A DNA stretch of 64,000 nucleotides from the NCBI RefSeq assembly GCF_032854445.1, contig NC_088302.1:55094237-55158236 (forward strand), read 5' to 3'. Position 1 is the stretch's first letter. The number at the start of each line of letters is the position of its first letter. A program made the position numbers and the translations under genes. The notes under the pieces are model-generated. The model saw only the letters and a list, made by a program, of their open reading frames with translations. It searched no databases and had not been told where the DNA came from. Below are positions 45,485-60,049 of this stretch, piece by piece. The DNA is from Liolophura sinensis. Lineage: Eukaryota; Mollusca; Polyplacophora; Chitonida; Chitonidae.

Positions 45485-46130
45485 CAAGGTATTTTCCAGA
45501 TGTTCTGTTGTTTGCGGGAATTTTATGGGTATTATAGTCAGGAGGAGTTTTCCAGATGCTCTGTTGTTTGTGAGAATTTTATGTGTATTATAGTTACCAG
45601 GGATTTTACACGTGTTCTGTTGTTTGAGGGAATTCTATAAGTATTATAGTCACCAGGGAGTTTACACAAGTTCTGTTGTTTGCGAGAATTTTATGGGTAT
45701 TATAGTCCCCATGGAGTTTACACAAGCTCTGTTGTTTGCGGGAATCTTATATGTATTATATTTACCAGGGAGTTTACACATGTTCTGTTGTTTGCGGGAA
45801 TTTTATAGGTATTATATTTACCAGGGAGTTTACACATGTTCTGTTGTTTGCGGGAATTTTATAGGTATTATAGTCACCAAAGCGTTTACACATGTTCTGT
45901 TGTTTGCCGGAATTTTATGGGCATTATAGTCACCAGGGATTTTACACATGTTCTGTTGTTTGAGGGAATTTTATAGGTATTATATTTACCAGGGAGTTTA
46001 CACATGTTCTGTTGCTTGCCGGAATTTTATAGGTATTATATTTACCAGGGAGTTTACACATGTTCTGTTGTTTGAGTGAATTTTATTGTGATTATAGTCA
46101 CCAGGGGAGTTTTCACATGCTCTGTTGCTT
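45485..46130. repeat. Minisatellite, about 56-bp unit, about 11 copies
   Basis: Unit TTCTGTTGTTTGCGGGAATT..ACCAGGGAGTTTACACATG, spacing 55-58. Confidence 0.95.
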
Positions 46131-46159
46131 TTACGCACATTCTGTAACGAGGAAGCGTG

Positions 46160-47720
46160 CCTCTGATGTTGAATAATGAGTGTTTGATGTTATATAAACA
46201 GGCGACATTTTACACATGTTCCATACCCACGGGGCGTTTTTCTGATGTTATATAATGATGCGAGATTTTACACATGTTCTATAGTCAGGGAGTATTTCTC
46301 TGATATTATATAATGAGGTGAGACTTTACACATGTTTTATAGCCAAGGGGTGTTTTTCTAATGCTATATAAACAGGCGAGATTTTACACGTTCTGTGGCC
46401 TAGGGGTGTTTCTCTAATGTTACATAATCAGGCGAGATTTTACACATGTACTATAGCCAGGGGGTGTTTCTCTAATGTTACATAACCAGGCGAGATTTTA
46501 CACCTGCTCTATAGCCAGGGGGTGTTTCTCTAATGTTAGATAATCAGGCGAGATTTTACACATGTACTATAGCCAAGGCGTGTTTCTCTAATGGTAGATA
46601 ATCAGGCGAGATTTTACACATGTTCTGTGGCCTAGGGGTGTTTCTTTACTGTTACATAATCAGGGGAGATTTTACACATGTTCTATAGCCAAGGGGCGTT
46701 TCTCTAATGTTAGATAATCAGGCGAGATTTTACACATGTTCTATAACCAAGGGGTGTTTCACTAATGTTAGATAATCAGGCGAGATTTTACACATGTTCT
46801 ATAGCCAGGGCGTGTTTCTCTAATGTTAGATAATCAGGCGAGATTTTACACATGTTCTGTGGCTTTGGGGTGTTTCTCTGCTGTTAGGTAATCAGGCGAG
46901 ATTTTACACATGTTCTATGGCCAGGGGGGTGTTTCTCTAATGTTAGATAATCAGGCCAGATTTTACACAAGTTCTATGGCCAGGGGGGTGTTTCTCTAAT
47001 GTTAGATAATCAGGCCAGATTTTACATATGTTCTAGAGCCAGGGGGTGTTTCTCTAATGTTAGACGGCGTAAAACACCAATCAATCCAATGTTAGATAAT
47101 CAGGGGAGATTTTACATATGTTCTAGAGCCAGGGGGTGTTTCTCTAATGTTAGACGGCGTAAAACACCAATCAATCCAATGTTAGATAATCAGGGAGATT
47201 TTACACGTGCTATAGCCAGGGGGTGTTTCTCTGCTGTTAGATAATCAGGGGAGATTTTACACATGTTCTAGAGCCAGGGGTGTTTCTCTAATATTAGATA
47301 ATCAGGCGAGATTTTACACATGTTCTATAGCCAGGGGGTGTTTCTTTAATGTTAGATAATCAGGGAGATTTTACACATGTTCTATAGCCAAGGGGTGTTT
47401 CTCTAATATTGTATGACGAGGGAGATTTTATACATCTTCTATAGTTGGGGAGTGTTTCTCTGCTGTCAGATAATCAGGCGAGATATTACACATTCTATAG
47501 TTTTATAGTTAGAGAGTGTTTCTCTAATGTTATGTAATGAGAAGAGATTTTACACATGGTCAGTAGTCAGAAAGTGTTTCTCTAATGCTATGTAATGAGG
47601 AGATTTTACACATGTTCTATAGTTATGGAGTGTTTTTCTAATATTATATAACGAGGGAGATTTTATAGATGCTCTATAGACAGGGGGTGTTTCTCTGCTT
47701 TTAGATAGTCAAGCTAGATA
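46160..47720. repeat. Minisatellite, about 57-bp unit, about 27 copies
   Basis: Unit GTGTTTCTCTAATGTTAGAT plus AATCAGGCGAGATTTTACAC..TCTATAGCCAGGG. Shares the TTTTACACATGTTCT core with the preceding array. Two units carry a captured SINE tail. Confidence 0.95.
47064..47174. repeat. SINE 3'-end fragments inside the 57-bp array
   Basis: ACGGCGTAAAACACCAATCA occurs at 47064 and again at 47154. The copies are 90 bases apart, one enlarged unit, so the fragment was duplicated along with the repeat unit. Confidence 0.9.
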
Positions 47721-47860
47721 TTACACACAACAAGGTGGATTTTACGTTTTACATATATAAAGTGTAACAATAGTGTACAATAGTCACAGGGGATTTTACA
47801 GATGTTTATTCCACGAAGGTTCGTTTCCTCTATACTATAATTCTATACTACTATTCTATA

Positions 47861-47943
47861 CTATAATGCTGGCCGCCGTCGTATAAGTGAAATATTCTAG
47901 CATACGGCGTAAAACACCAATCAAATAAATAAATAAATAAATA
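47861..47943 (+). mobile_element. SINE 3' part
   Basis: ATAATGCTGGCCGCCGTCGT through the ATAA-repeat tail, between the 57-bp and 48-bp arrays. Confidence 0.9.
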
Positions 47944-47947
47944 CAGC

Positions 47948-48080
47948 GTATTCTAATAGTCAAAGAGGATTTTACAGATGTTCTATGTACGTAGGGTATT
48001 CTAATAGTCAAAGGGGATTTTACAGATGTTCTACGTACGTAGGGTATTCTAATAGTCAAAGGGGATTTTACGGATGTTAT
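47948..48080. repeat. Tandem repeat, 48-bp unit, 2.8 copies
   Basis: GTATTCTAATAGTCAAAGGG starts at 47948, 47996 and 48044. The following GATTTTACAGATGTTCT resembles the core of the two larger arrays upstream. Confidence 0.93.
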
Positions 48081-48827
48081 ACCAAGGATCTTTTTGTAAT
48101 TACATTTCTGTAAGCCTGAATAGTAGCAATAAATGTTATGTCGCAAACAAAATAAAGCGCATATAAAGTATCGAATATCTGATAAATATTTACATTTTGA
48201 AATATTAATACCGCAGTTATTTGCTGAGTTATGTTTATGTATTTACGGAAGTAGAATCGCCGAGATACCCAGACGCATGCAGTTTGTGTTCAGCGAACAC
48301 AAAAAGCGTGTCCGCCGGAAACAAGTGAGGCCCATACTGTACAGTATGGACATAAAAGATTACAACATAGAGTAAAACCAGAACAATGACGACTGTGTGA
48401 TACTTAGCAAATGGTCAGAGGAATTACCGGTGAAATAAGGCCTCTTGTCAGTTTTCAGTTTACCTCAGTCATTTTAACCCAACTGTTCACACATATGCTT
48501 AAAACGTAGAAACACAATGGCCCCTAGCACCATTGTTTGCACAGAATAAGGTAAACGAAATGAAACGTTATTTGGTATTTAGACTTCACTGGTGTAGAAT
48601 GACTCAAAAGGCTTTGATGTCATCGCACTAAATATACAATCTGGCTATAATACAATACAAAAGATTACAGCGTAGAGTAAACCAGAGAGGCCTTCTCTGT
48701 CCCGTGGCGCTTTCTAGATCGCCTTTTAAACTTACCCATGCACTCCTTGAGGTACATAGCACCATTATAGAAGAACTCGTAACAAGTCGGCACGAAGGAA
48801 TCGGGAGTTTGCCGTTTACGTATCCTT

Positions 48828-49828
48828 TCAGAACTAACCTTTTTTCACGATGTGAAATCGAATTTATCATTTACATGTGCTTTCTGACTTCACCCTTTAC
48901 ACGTGCGTTCTGACCTCACCTTTAGCACGATGGGACAGCGAGTTTACCATTTACATGTGCTTACTGAACTCACCTTTTAGCACGATGTGAAATCGAGTTG
49001 ATCATTTTCTTTGGCACGATGGGACCGCGAGTTTACCATTGAGATATGCTTTCTGAACTCACCTTTTAGCAGGATGAGACCGCGAGTTTACCATTTACAA
49101 GTGCTTTCTGACCTCACCCTATAGCACGATGGGACCGCGAGTTTACCATTTACATGTGCTTTCTGAACTCACCTTTTAGCACGATGAGACCGCAAGTTTA
49201 CCATTTACATGTGCTTTCTGACCTCACCCTTTAGCACGATGGGACCGCGAGTTTACCATTTACATGTGCTTACTGACCTCACCCTTTGACACGATGGGAC
49301 CGCAAGTTTACCATTTACATGTGCTTTCTGAACTCACCTTTTAGCACAGCACGATGAGACCGCAAGTTTACCATTTACATGTGCTTTCTGACCTCACCCT
49401 TTAGCACGATGGGACCGCGAGTTTACCATTTACATGTGCTTTCTGAACTCACCTTTTAGCACGATGAGACCGCAAGTTTACCATTTACATGTGCTTTCTG
49501 ACCTCACCCTTTAGCACGATGGGACCGCGAGTTTACCATTTACATGTGCTTACTGACCTCACCCATTGACACGATGAGACCGCAAGTTTACCATTTACAT
49601 GTGCTTTCTGACCTCACCCTATAGCACGATGGGACCGCGAGTTTATTATTTACATGTGCTTTCTGAACTCACCTTTTTGCACGATGGGACCGCGAGTTTA
49701 CCATTTACATGTGCTTTCTGAACTCACCCTTTGACACGATGGGACCGCAAGTTTACCATTTACATGTGCTTTCTGAACTCACCTTTTTTGGCACGATGGG
49801 ACCGCGAGTATTCAGCATTCAGACCTCA
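48828..49828. repeat. Minisatellite, about 55-bp unit, about 18 copies
   Basis: Unit AGCACGATGGGACCGCGAGT plus TTACCATTTACATGTGCTTT..GAACTCACCTTTT; two subtypes (GGGACCGCGAG and GAGACCGCAAG) partly alternate. Confidence 0.96.
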
Positions 49829-52591
49829 CCTTTTGAAAACTAGGTGCTATAGTAGGCAAAGCTTTACCTAACGATTTGGAAGAGAGTCTTATTTCTTGAT
49901 CAAGCGGGAAACCAAAATGATCCTGCTGGACTGAATTATCGACTGTTATTTACACTCACAAAATTAATTAAACAAGAAAGTGGGTTGTCTGAGTGATTGC
50001 TAGTATGTATTCTGTTATTTTAACATAATACTATGTTATATTCAATATAATATCCTGTTTGTTTAATATACCCTTTGTGTTGAATTATGCATGTGTTTAA
50101 CAAAATAAATCTCTTATATTAGCAAAATACATTCTAGCATCACGCAGATAACAGACTTTCTGTTAAAATCAACAGAATAATTTCTGTAATGTAAGACCAT
50201 TGAAGGTCAGCATTAAGGTTCGGAATGGCCCTACAGATGGAAAACAATCATCACTTTTATCAATACAGGTGGTTATTCGGAGTTTTCAACTCTTAACAAA
50301 GATGGTACTCATTTATTGGCATCACCAACCTGCATTCTAAACCCATTACTGCGCATAAAGAAACCCGAGTGCTGTAACACGCGTATTTGAAAAATTAGAT
50401 GAAAGAATGACTATGGTTTAACACCACATCGGACAAATTAGATAGAATTGCACACAAGCGTACAGTAACAGATTGTCACAACCAAAGAACAATGTTCTAT
50501 AGTGTGGCCATTGCTTATCAACGCTCGAATCGCACGCGTGGAATGTTCACGGGGCTATTAAGGGGCAAATTGTCGCATTAGAGCAATTTGAATCTTCAAA
50601 TATTGACGTTAAGCCGGGGTCTTTCGCGAAACACAAAGACATTGAACTGCCACTGGACAGCGGCCAGTATTTTCAAACACATAAATGCTGATGGTTTTTA
50701 ATCCCTCTGCCAAAAGAAATCAATCTATATTTTAGGATGAAGAAATTCTGTTGACAAAAACTGAAAAACCCGTGGAATGTCATCGATTGGATTTCAAACT
50801 AGGACTATTGTCATCACATGCAAGTTTCACACCAGGAAGTGCTCGTTTATTGCATGTCCTAATGAATTCCTCAAAGATTTTGTTCCAGCAATTTAATTTA
50901 TTCACATCCGCAATATATCGAGAAAACAATACATACCTGGAAGTGCCTGTAAATCCTTACGCAAGGTTAAGCGCACTAAATGCAATGATTTATATATATA
51001 TATATAAACAGCATGTGCGTGTCAAAGAGTTCCTGTCACCTTTTTGTTAGCCAAATCTTAGGTTCAAAGTCAAATTTTGCGAAGGGCCCGTTCTCTAAAA
51101 ATAGACATCTTCAGTGTAGACTGAATCATCGTTTATGATAATTATTCCTAGCTGTGTTGAGTATAATCCAGTGCTGTCAAGAGATTGCTCCAATATTAAC
51201 CAGTTTATGCAGATACCAATTGGAATCTGAGTATATGCATCACGTCCATAGAGTTTTATATATATTAGTATACACCAACGAGCTAAGCCTTCAATTGAAT
51301 CATCGGAGTGTAGCTCACAAGAGATTCGATATCCTTCCCCGAAGACAATAATTCAATAACCTGTTTTGTGTAGATATAGGGTACTTTATAAAGGACTTTG
51401 TTATTATGAAGAGCCAGCTTTCTTATTCCTGTTTTTCTTATTCTAGCAACTCAAAGCAAGGCTATAGTTTGTACTGAGCGTGACCTAGCGGTTTTACATT
51501 ATACAGAAGACCTAGTTATAAGCAATAAGATTACCTTTTTTATTAAACGTGGTTGAGATTTGATTTTTTTTAAATGTAACTAGTACTTTCTAGTACGGTT
51601 ATAATTATGGTGAACATCCTTATTAGTCTTGTAAAGGATTAATTGTCATTACTAGTTTTACAGCTGCTACGTATCGTGACGACCCGATCAAAGATAAACA
51701 TCAAACCCAGAAAAAAAGCATTTGCACTATGGCTGTTCCTTACTGACGGAATGTGACGATTTTTCGTTGCAACTTAAGTTCTGTATCCTTTAGGCGCTTG
51801 CCAAGCTGCTATGTTTGTTCTCTATCAACAATGTGTTTGTTGAAGAAAACCTCAATACACAAGGCTCGTGTAAAACCAGCTCTCCAAGCTCTGCGTGGGG
51901 CTTCCGTGGGTGTCCTGTCCCACTCAGCACCCGCACTTAATAGGCCTGTAGTCCGCGATCGCTCGTTAAGAGCCGTGTACCCGGACAGTTAATGCATGTC
52001 TACAGTATCCAACATGTGTACATTCACGGGAAGTTTACATGTGTCGATATTCAGGCCAAATCACGGGTTTCTTATCAGGATCAGTTCTGATGGAATAAAA
52101 ATTGAATGCGGATTATTCTTTGAATATATACTTATCTGCAGCGATATTAATCACAAAACGTCCGCGGAGTAATGGTTTAATCAGCACACCGACTGATTCA
52201 GTTCGATATCCCAATAATCCATGTTATAATATATACCATACCTAGAAACTCAGCACTGCAAAAGTGACCAACAGTCACTTGCCATTTAATCCTTGTCAGT
52301 CTTTGTAGCATTAAAAGTACACACATTTAAAATGGCCCAAAGTACATTATGGATACGTAGCCTAGCGTCATTTTCAAATCGATATCAAACTTTGACCATC
52401 GATAATTGCTTCTTTCATAATCCTTAGCAATCAAATTAAGCTATACATAACCCAAAGTAGAGGAGAGAAGCAAAAGCTAAGATAGACAACCTGCAATTTC
52501 AGAATTAAAAGTTCGTAAAATATTTATGTATCGGAGACGCATTTTGTGAAATATAAATTCATTTAGCAAGGTTGTGCTACCTGTAGTTATT
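49829..52591. other. Unique non-coding sequence
   Basis: AT-rich, with a TA run at 50991-51006. A 99-codon open frame (50751-51050, plus) starts at TTG and is not recognised. Confidence 0.55.
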
Positions 52592-52982
52592 TATGCCAAG
52601 GGATATAAAAGAACAAATCATGTGTTATGTCGACGGATATCACGGGGCAAGTCATTTGGTATGTCAAGGGATGTCATGTGGCAAATCATTTAGTATATCA
52701 AGGGATGTCATGTGGCAAATCATTTGGTATGTCAAGGGATGTCATGTGGCAAATCATTTGGTATGTCAAGGGATATCATGTGGCTAATCATTTGGTATAT
52801 CAAGGGATATCACGGGGCAAATCATTTGGTATATCAAGGGATGTCAAGGGGTAAGTCAGTTGGTATATCAAGGGATGTCAAGGGGTAAGTCAGTTGGTAT
52901 ATCAAGGGATATCAAGGGGTAAGTCAGTTGGTATATCAAGGGATATCAAGGGGTAAGTCAGTTGGAATGTCAATCGACATCA
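52592..52982. repeat. Minisatellite, 34-bp unit, about 11 copies
   Basis: Unit GGTATGTCAAGGGATGTCAT plus GTGGCAAATCATTT, shifting to a GGGGTAAGTCAGTTGG subtype after 52850. Confidence 0.95.
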
Positions 52983-54759
52983 AGGGCAGACTATAGAAAC
53001 TAAATTTGGCTACTTGGCTTCCAGTTTCTGTTCGAACCATGAAAGATTTAAACGGGCAAGGCTAAACATATGATACAATTCAAAATCTAGCTATAGCGCT
53101 AGATAATTAATATATGCTCTGTTTCTCGACCCAGCAAATCAAGACTTCAATTCTAGCAGATTGCCCTTGTAAAAAATGAAAATCCCATTATCCCTGCGCA
53201 TTAAGTCATGGTAAAATGTCAAATGCCTTGGGGGATTGGTGTGGCGTTTGTTTATTGGATGACAGGCATTGGCTGGGATTATCAGCTTTTCGCGATCTAA
53301 CGGTTACTCTGGGGTTAGGGGATAACGGCGTCCCTGTCTGCAGGTGATTAAATGTCGCTGCTGACAATGCTGCTGCAGGTGCTTACATCCGGGCACTTCG
53401 CCACATCCTGAGAGTTGCAACATTGGGTTTATTATTTTGATACAAACTTTAAGTTTAATACTTATGTGGACCTGCCAAATTTATGAACGCATACTGACAG
53501 TGTGGAAGACAAAAATGCTAGGTTTGTCACATGAATTGGCTAAAACTATTCTTTCTGAAATCGTTGTTAAATAATAAATAAACATACCGCTCTGACAATT
53601 CGAGCACCAAATGGACGGTTTCTCATACACAAATTATGAATGTTAAAAAGGTGTGAAATTTTAGCATGTTTATCTCCCAAAGTCGCCACAAGTAGATATC
53701 ATGTAAAGATGCATTTTCTGTCAAACGGACTCTTTCGGATATTTGGTGATTTTTTTATTACCTTGTTTTCATATTTAACATGTATCCCCTACTGACTTCC
53801 ACAAGCAGTTCAAAACGAGACACTTTGGTTGCCATATCTGACAGCACAACAGAAAAAGGGGGCGTTTAAATTTAGAAGTGCAGCTTCATCATTAAGCGTT
53901 TACAGTGGAAACACATCTAATGATGTAGGCGTTCAATCAGCCGTGTCAAACATTAGGTCGTGATAGAACGGATGGGATTTAGCAGTCATAACAAGACTGC
54001 CTGTTAAAGTTACACATGGGCTACCAGGGAAGATTGGTTCCGTTAAGCTCACCGCCTGTCCCTGGTAGTTATAATCCCATGTGAAAACTGATACTCAAAC
54101 CACTGCTCTTCCGCGTACCAAATCCGGAGACACGTAGAGCAAATTGCTAGAGACAACATCTGGTCATCCAAACCGCCAGCAATGCATCTGTCCGCACGTC
54201 AGCGAGTTGATACAACACCTTTATATGACAATCAGTCTAGGGTCAGATGCCCTGAGACACCTGAGGCATTTCGGCTGCTATTTTCCCTCGTATGTTCCCC
54301 GCTGTGGGGTTGCACGATGTCAATTGTGCTGTAGACATTAGAGTAACGTCTTTGGGGATCCTTCATCATAGAAGTCTGGAGTAATGGGCTTTGTTTAGCA
54401 CCTGGCGATTTGCTAGACTCGGCCCGGTTTTCTGCTTCCATGCATCAAACCGCTGCTATAAAAGTAGGGTACTCTTCGGAAACACGTAAATAATTAAATT
54501 AGTTAAATCAATCTTTGTTTGGAGAACCTTGAATCCTCAAAAACAAATATCTGCAAAATTACTTCTAACAGGAAGTATACATCTCTACAGGACATCTCTG
54601 CACACACCGACTTTGGGGTGCAGATATGCCATAATGAGGCAATTCTGTGAAGAGAACCTACCATTGGATGCTCAAATTTTTCAAATTGGTATGCTGTGTT
54701 GAATTTACACCATTGTCACGTTGGTCGCTATACAGATGTGTTGTACAGAGGTATTATTA
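52983..54759. other. Unique non-coding sequence
   Basis: Nothing recognised. Confidence 0.55.
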
Positions 54760-54804
54760 TTTAGTACGGCGTAAAACACCAATCAAATAAATAGATAAAT
54801 AAAA
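54760..54804 (+). mobile_element. SINE tail fragment
   Basis: Only GTACGGCGTAAAACACCAAT and the ATAA tail remain. Confidence 0.85.
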
Positions 54805-57800
54805 TGTTGAATGCAGGGGATGACACAATTTGGTAGCGGATGAAGGCTTAGCTATTCCTATCTCTTCCTGTACTTCCTATAGTGATAGTTTTAATAACCG
54901 GATCATTGGTTCTTAGATGCTGGGAGTCCTGTAAACACACCTGGATACGGCAACGGATGGTGAACAAGCTGCTATCAACAATCACACATCCTTAGACGGT
55001 GCTGGGGAATCCCATGTAAAGACACAGAGAGAATGAAAACACGTCGATACCAGCTGATTGTGTTTGAGACTAGAAACGCTACCGCCTTCAGGTGTCACAA
55101 GACAAAACCGCCACTTTACGTTGGCAAATTCTGTACACATCTGCATCGATTTCCCTACACCAGGCAGCCAGCAACAGAAACAGGAGACAAGCTAGTATTT
55201 ACGTCTCCCCATCTTAATATACTCCTTACTAACTTAAGTTTGGCAGCAGTTGTCACGGAAAATCCTCACATTTTAATATTACATAAGCATGTCGTCTCTG
55301 CATACAGAGCACACTTCCGGCACGGTTTCAGGTTTTCCGTTTGCTTAGGTATTTTCTGCCCAATCGCGGGACGGTTAGACTTGCTATCCAGGGGGACATT
55401 TGTCCAGATTACAGCGTAATTTCATATCGTCTAAAAAGTATGTCAATATAAAGACAAGCATTGGGAATTTACTTATCCACTGAAACAATGTGAGTGCCTC
55501 ACGGGGACATAAGCACGGCGTTTGCACATCAGGTATTCAATACTTGTCGAGAGCTGATTCCCATTCTGTTCACAGATGCAAACATTACATAATCCATCAA
55601 TGGGGCAAATGCCCATTCATTGAGGATGTCCAGGAAAGAAATCAAAGTTCTCTGTAATCCCTTGGCTCACCACGCCACGTGCCTAGGTACGCCACGTTTT
55701 TAGTAAGCTATACTGCTGATTATTGTTTGATTATTTTTTGACGATAATGTTTCTAAATTAACAGCCATCGAGATAGGGGAATAGATAAACATTAAATGTC
55801 TGAGAAAGTGAAATGTTAGAGTAACATGATCCTAGATTTGATTAAATCAAGAAAGAAACATACATTCAATAATATGGAAAGGCCAGCTTTGTGACGAACC
55901 TTTTATTCGAAACCTTGAAAAATTGTAAAAATAGTTTACAAGGTAAATGGCTAATCCCAATGCGCAGGTTGATGGGTAAATATGTATGAAATGAGAATGT
56001 TGCGTGTGAACCCTGCAGACAAGGGTAACCTGCCTGGGTTTATGCTCAGATCTGTCAGATGTCCTCATGTGCAATCGTTACCAACAAAACAGCAGACAGT
56101 TTATAAAAGCTCTTGAAGAAAGGAGGTATTAACTTATCGAGATATATCCCAAACTCTCCTGTGTTCTTTGAAATGTGCGGGGCCAAAAGCTGCGATTTGT
56201 TTGTCCTCAACAATGTGAAAGTCATCCACAAAATGTCCTAATGGGTTAATATTGTGGGTTTGTCTGCACCCAAAAAACGTCTGCTGCCAAGATTCCTGCG
56301 CCAGGAGCTAGGCTGTTAAGACCGAGGAAACCTACGTCTTCATCATTACCCCGACTGAAGAGACACACTTGATCCGTATTGCGTCCCGGTCATCCGGATT
56401 ACGTCATATAAGTGTAATTTCTTTACACGAGATTAGGCAATGCGAAACAACTTCTCTGGCATCAGCTATATACATGGACCTGTCTGATGTTACCTCGCGT
56501 TGCGTCGTTGTGGTATTACATATAACTTCAGTCCCAGGAATAAAAGTCAGCTAATAAAGTGCTACGAAAAAGATTTCGAGACATCGCCAAAACATACAAA
56601 ATGGCATGATGATATGAGCTAGGACGCAAACCCACATAACTAAAACTTTCAAATTGCTGAATGCATGCCAATAAGGCTTACGTACAGTATTGTCTAGCAA
56701 AACTTAATTTATCATCAACTTTAACAATGTAAAGTGAAGTTAAGTCAGCAGCGTTCATGCACACCTAGTTTGTATGTTTTGGACAATCCATTAACTTAGT
56801 AAATCCTTGATTATTGTTAATAACATATAACTCAGTTATAAATGTTTTATCAAGCGAAACATGTTCTTACCGTGAGTTTCTAAGAGGTAGTCCTATGGTA
56901 TTGTTGATTCCACTGGCGGGGTTCTCGGCTCCGTGAGCTACTGCAAGAACTGGACTGGGTTAAACACTGAGCTGTCTTTACACCACTGTGCCCGAAACCA
57001 CAACGGACGACTTAAACGTTTGTACACAGGGATCCCCGCCCAGCACAAAGCGATCGCAGCAGTTCGATACGGATGTCTGCTTAACCCACTCAGACCACGT
57101 GCCCCTTTGTAGACTTTCTGCCAAGTCAGAACCACGGCTGACGTCACATACCGCAGCTCACCCAATCAGCAGGTTTGCTGCTGTATGTTTTTTTTTTTTC
57201 TGCGAGAGCATCCAACAAGAAGATGGGGTCGGTAGTTTCAAGTGAAATAGCTCCTGCCACCCAAATGAGTTGATTTAACAAGTAATCTTGTCATTCCTGT
57301 GGGTGTTTGACATACCTGTGTTGACAAACAATCAGTGGACTCGGACTGGGGTTTGGCGACAAGCGACTGTGGGCAGTTGCAGGTTTTAGGCAGGCACAAT
57401 TCCTGGGCCAGGGTTACAATTACTACACATATTCGTTCACACCTCCATTATCGCTGATTGTCTTGGGCCCAATATTATCTGAAAACAGGTGGAATATCAT
57501 GTCATAGATCGGGTCTGTAAGAATACGTATACGACAGAATTTCGCTTCATTCACAGGATGGCCTTTTCCAAACATGTTGATGCCATGTACATTTTGTAAT
57601 GAAGGCGCCATTGTGTACAGTTAGCGGTTAACCTGAAACGCGATCAACAGAAGTTTTTCATTGAAGTGAAGACTGTGTGAGATCTCTATCAACTACGCCT
57701 CTACCTTAAACTTCTTTTTATCGTTGTGCGATATATATGCCACTAAGCATTAGGCTAAATGAATTTTCCATTCTTTCATTCAAAACATTTATAACCATTC

Positions 57801-60049
57801 CTCAATCAGTGAGGAAAGCTATGTTTTCTACCCTCGTCTTTTCTGTACTTTATTCCCTTTATCTCATGTAACATATCATCTCAACAAATGTTCTGCTCTA
57901 TTTTGTCCGTCCACTCTATCGTTCTTTACAAACTTGCCTGACACTTAAGCTCAGCTCTACCCTCTTATTGACTTGTATGAACATCTAAGCTCAGACAGTG
58001 TCCCACAGTAATGAACACTTAAACAAGTAGGTAACACAATGTGTACAGTGTGTGAAGTCGTCAATATAATCTTATCCCGTCCAAAACGCTTTCCCATTCT
58101 CTGTGTTTAATCAGCCAACTTTATCGTTAACCCATTTCCTCTCATCTTTGTGCAAATCCTGTGGGTCGAGCCAGCCCCCAAGATCTAGACTCGCCCTGCG
58201 AAGAGAACGTCTAACTCACGCCTAGTGCAGCCCATCGGAGACAATTATATACATCCAGTATTTACAGGCCTCTCTACACAGCTTCCCATTTCGATTTCCC
58301 ATTATATACTCTTCCAGAGAATGGCTGCAAATGGCAAATAACGCGAAAGATTTATACGTTTTAACATCATGGGTGTTGTGTTTACACTGAATCAATAAAA
58401 CTTAATAAATTTCATGTATATTCCGGAGCAAAAGGTATTCATTTATGAAACCCGGTTGTTGGATAAGCTGTTGCTTTTCCTGCGTATCATTTGGCACGAG
58501 GTGAACCTTTGTCAAGGGTATATGAACATTTTGTCATATGTTTCTAATAACATGGGAGCCAAAGAAAATATGAAGAAAATAACTGAACGCCCGTGGATTG
58601 TGTTGATTCATGCTCATTGTTGGTCTTCGTATTTACTGTAATTGTAATTAGTGGGGGCTAATTTCCTGAGAAATACACACCGTCACACCATTCTTTCGCG
58701 TAAGCCTGAACACCATAACTGGAAAGGAAATCCGCCTGCTTCCTATTTGTTCTGGTTATTACCGTTATCATTCTCTTGTCGCAGGCCGTATCTGTTTCCG
58801 TAAAAAACGATGTGCCGCAAATACTGCCACTGTGGAGTTAAACCCTTATCATTCATTTATTTATTCATAGCAGATTCTAGCAGATTGATCGCTACCTACA
58901 GATAGCCATTGTCTTGTTGGTTATAAATGCGTTGAGTTCAAGTATCAATACCTTTTGATCAGATTTAGATGAAATACAGACATTAAGCAGCATGAATGGC
59001 AGGTTAGAGGTAGCGGTATTGGAATTCCGGAGACCGATGATAATATTGGTTAACGGTACCGATTAGGCTGTGGAATCTCCTTGTACTAGTCATGCTAACT
59101 CATATTACATCTGTATGGCTGTAATTAGTTATGCTCGAAAATAAAAATAACAAAAACTTGTGATTTTACTTGTCCCGAAATGGATACAGTGTATGGCCAA
59201 TGGGTATGAAATACAGGTCAACAACCTGAAGAGCCACGTTTTCTTGGTCTGCGTTTGACAAAAATACATTCTGAATTGAATAACTAACAAAATTATAGAG
59301 ACAAATTACTACTGATGATATACAACGCACAGCGGCTGTTATGCGGAACCCTCGTGAGTACCTGGTTATGTGGAATCTATACACGTGGTTCTTGTGTCGT
59401 TATAATATGGCCGGCTGTCAGCTATCAGTTAATATATGTATAAGAAGTAATCCAGACATATTGCCCTTCAGCCGTAACACCAAAGGCTGTGTGTTTGTAA
59501 AAGGTGGCTCCGGAACGTTAGCTCGGTGTTCTCATTACCTTCATCAGGCAGGTGAGTTAATTGACATTTTGCCGTTCTCAAGCGGATTTACATGACGATT
59601 AATCTAGAAGCAGAAGGGTTTGTGGACTGGGAACACTGATGTATTTTGATTCCCTGACGCCAGGCGAATGATCCCGTGCGAGTATCATGGCCGCGGTCTT
59701 TCCTCTACATCAGGTGGCGTTGTGATAGGTTAAGAGTGATGGCTTATCTAACCGCTGTTTATTTTTTTGTCCTTCCGCATAAATATTTGTCAACTGAGCT
59801 GTTAAGCAATATTGAACTGATAGTATTTATTTTTGTTAGATTTGTTTGTTTATTATTGTGAGTAAAATAAATTATAATATTATATAATATAAGAATTTAA
59901 TGGTGAGCTTTAGGACCAAAATAATGTTTATGCGACAATTTTTTTTTCTTTCATCCCAAATACGTTGTTTGAAATTCGAAAAGCTCTTGGATTATGGTGA
60001 AAAAGCACCACATTTCATATACCAATATGTTAATTAAAGCGTGAACTCC
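54805..60049. other. Longest repeat-poor stretch, no gene recognised
   Basis: No minisatellite or SINE seen. Two frames deserve mention without assignment: 55033-55419 (plus, 128 codons, starts ATG) and 57423-57611 (minus, 62 codons, starts ATG and has a donor-like GGAG followed by GTGTGA near its end). Enhancers or small exons could be here, but I cannot show it. Confidence 0.45.

Noticed and set aside
55033-55419. 128-codon plus-strand frame as a gene
   Set aside because: No recognisable family, no splice or promoter context; a frame of this length can arise by chance in a window of this size. Kept only as a remark.
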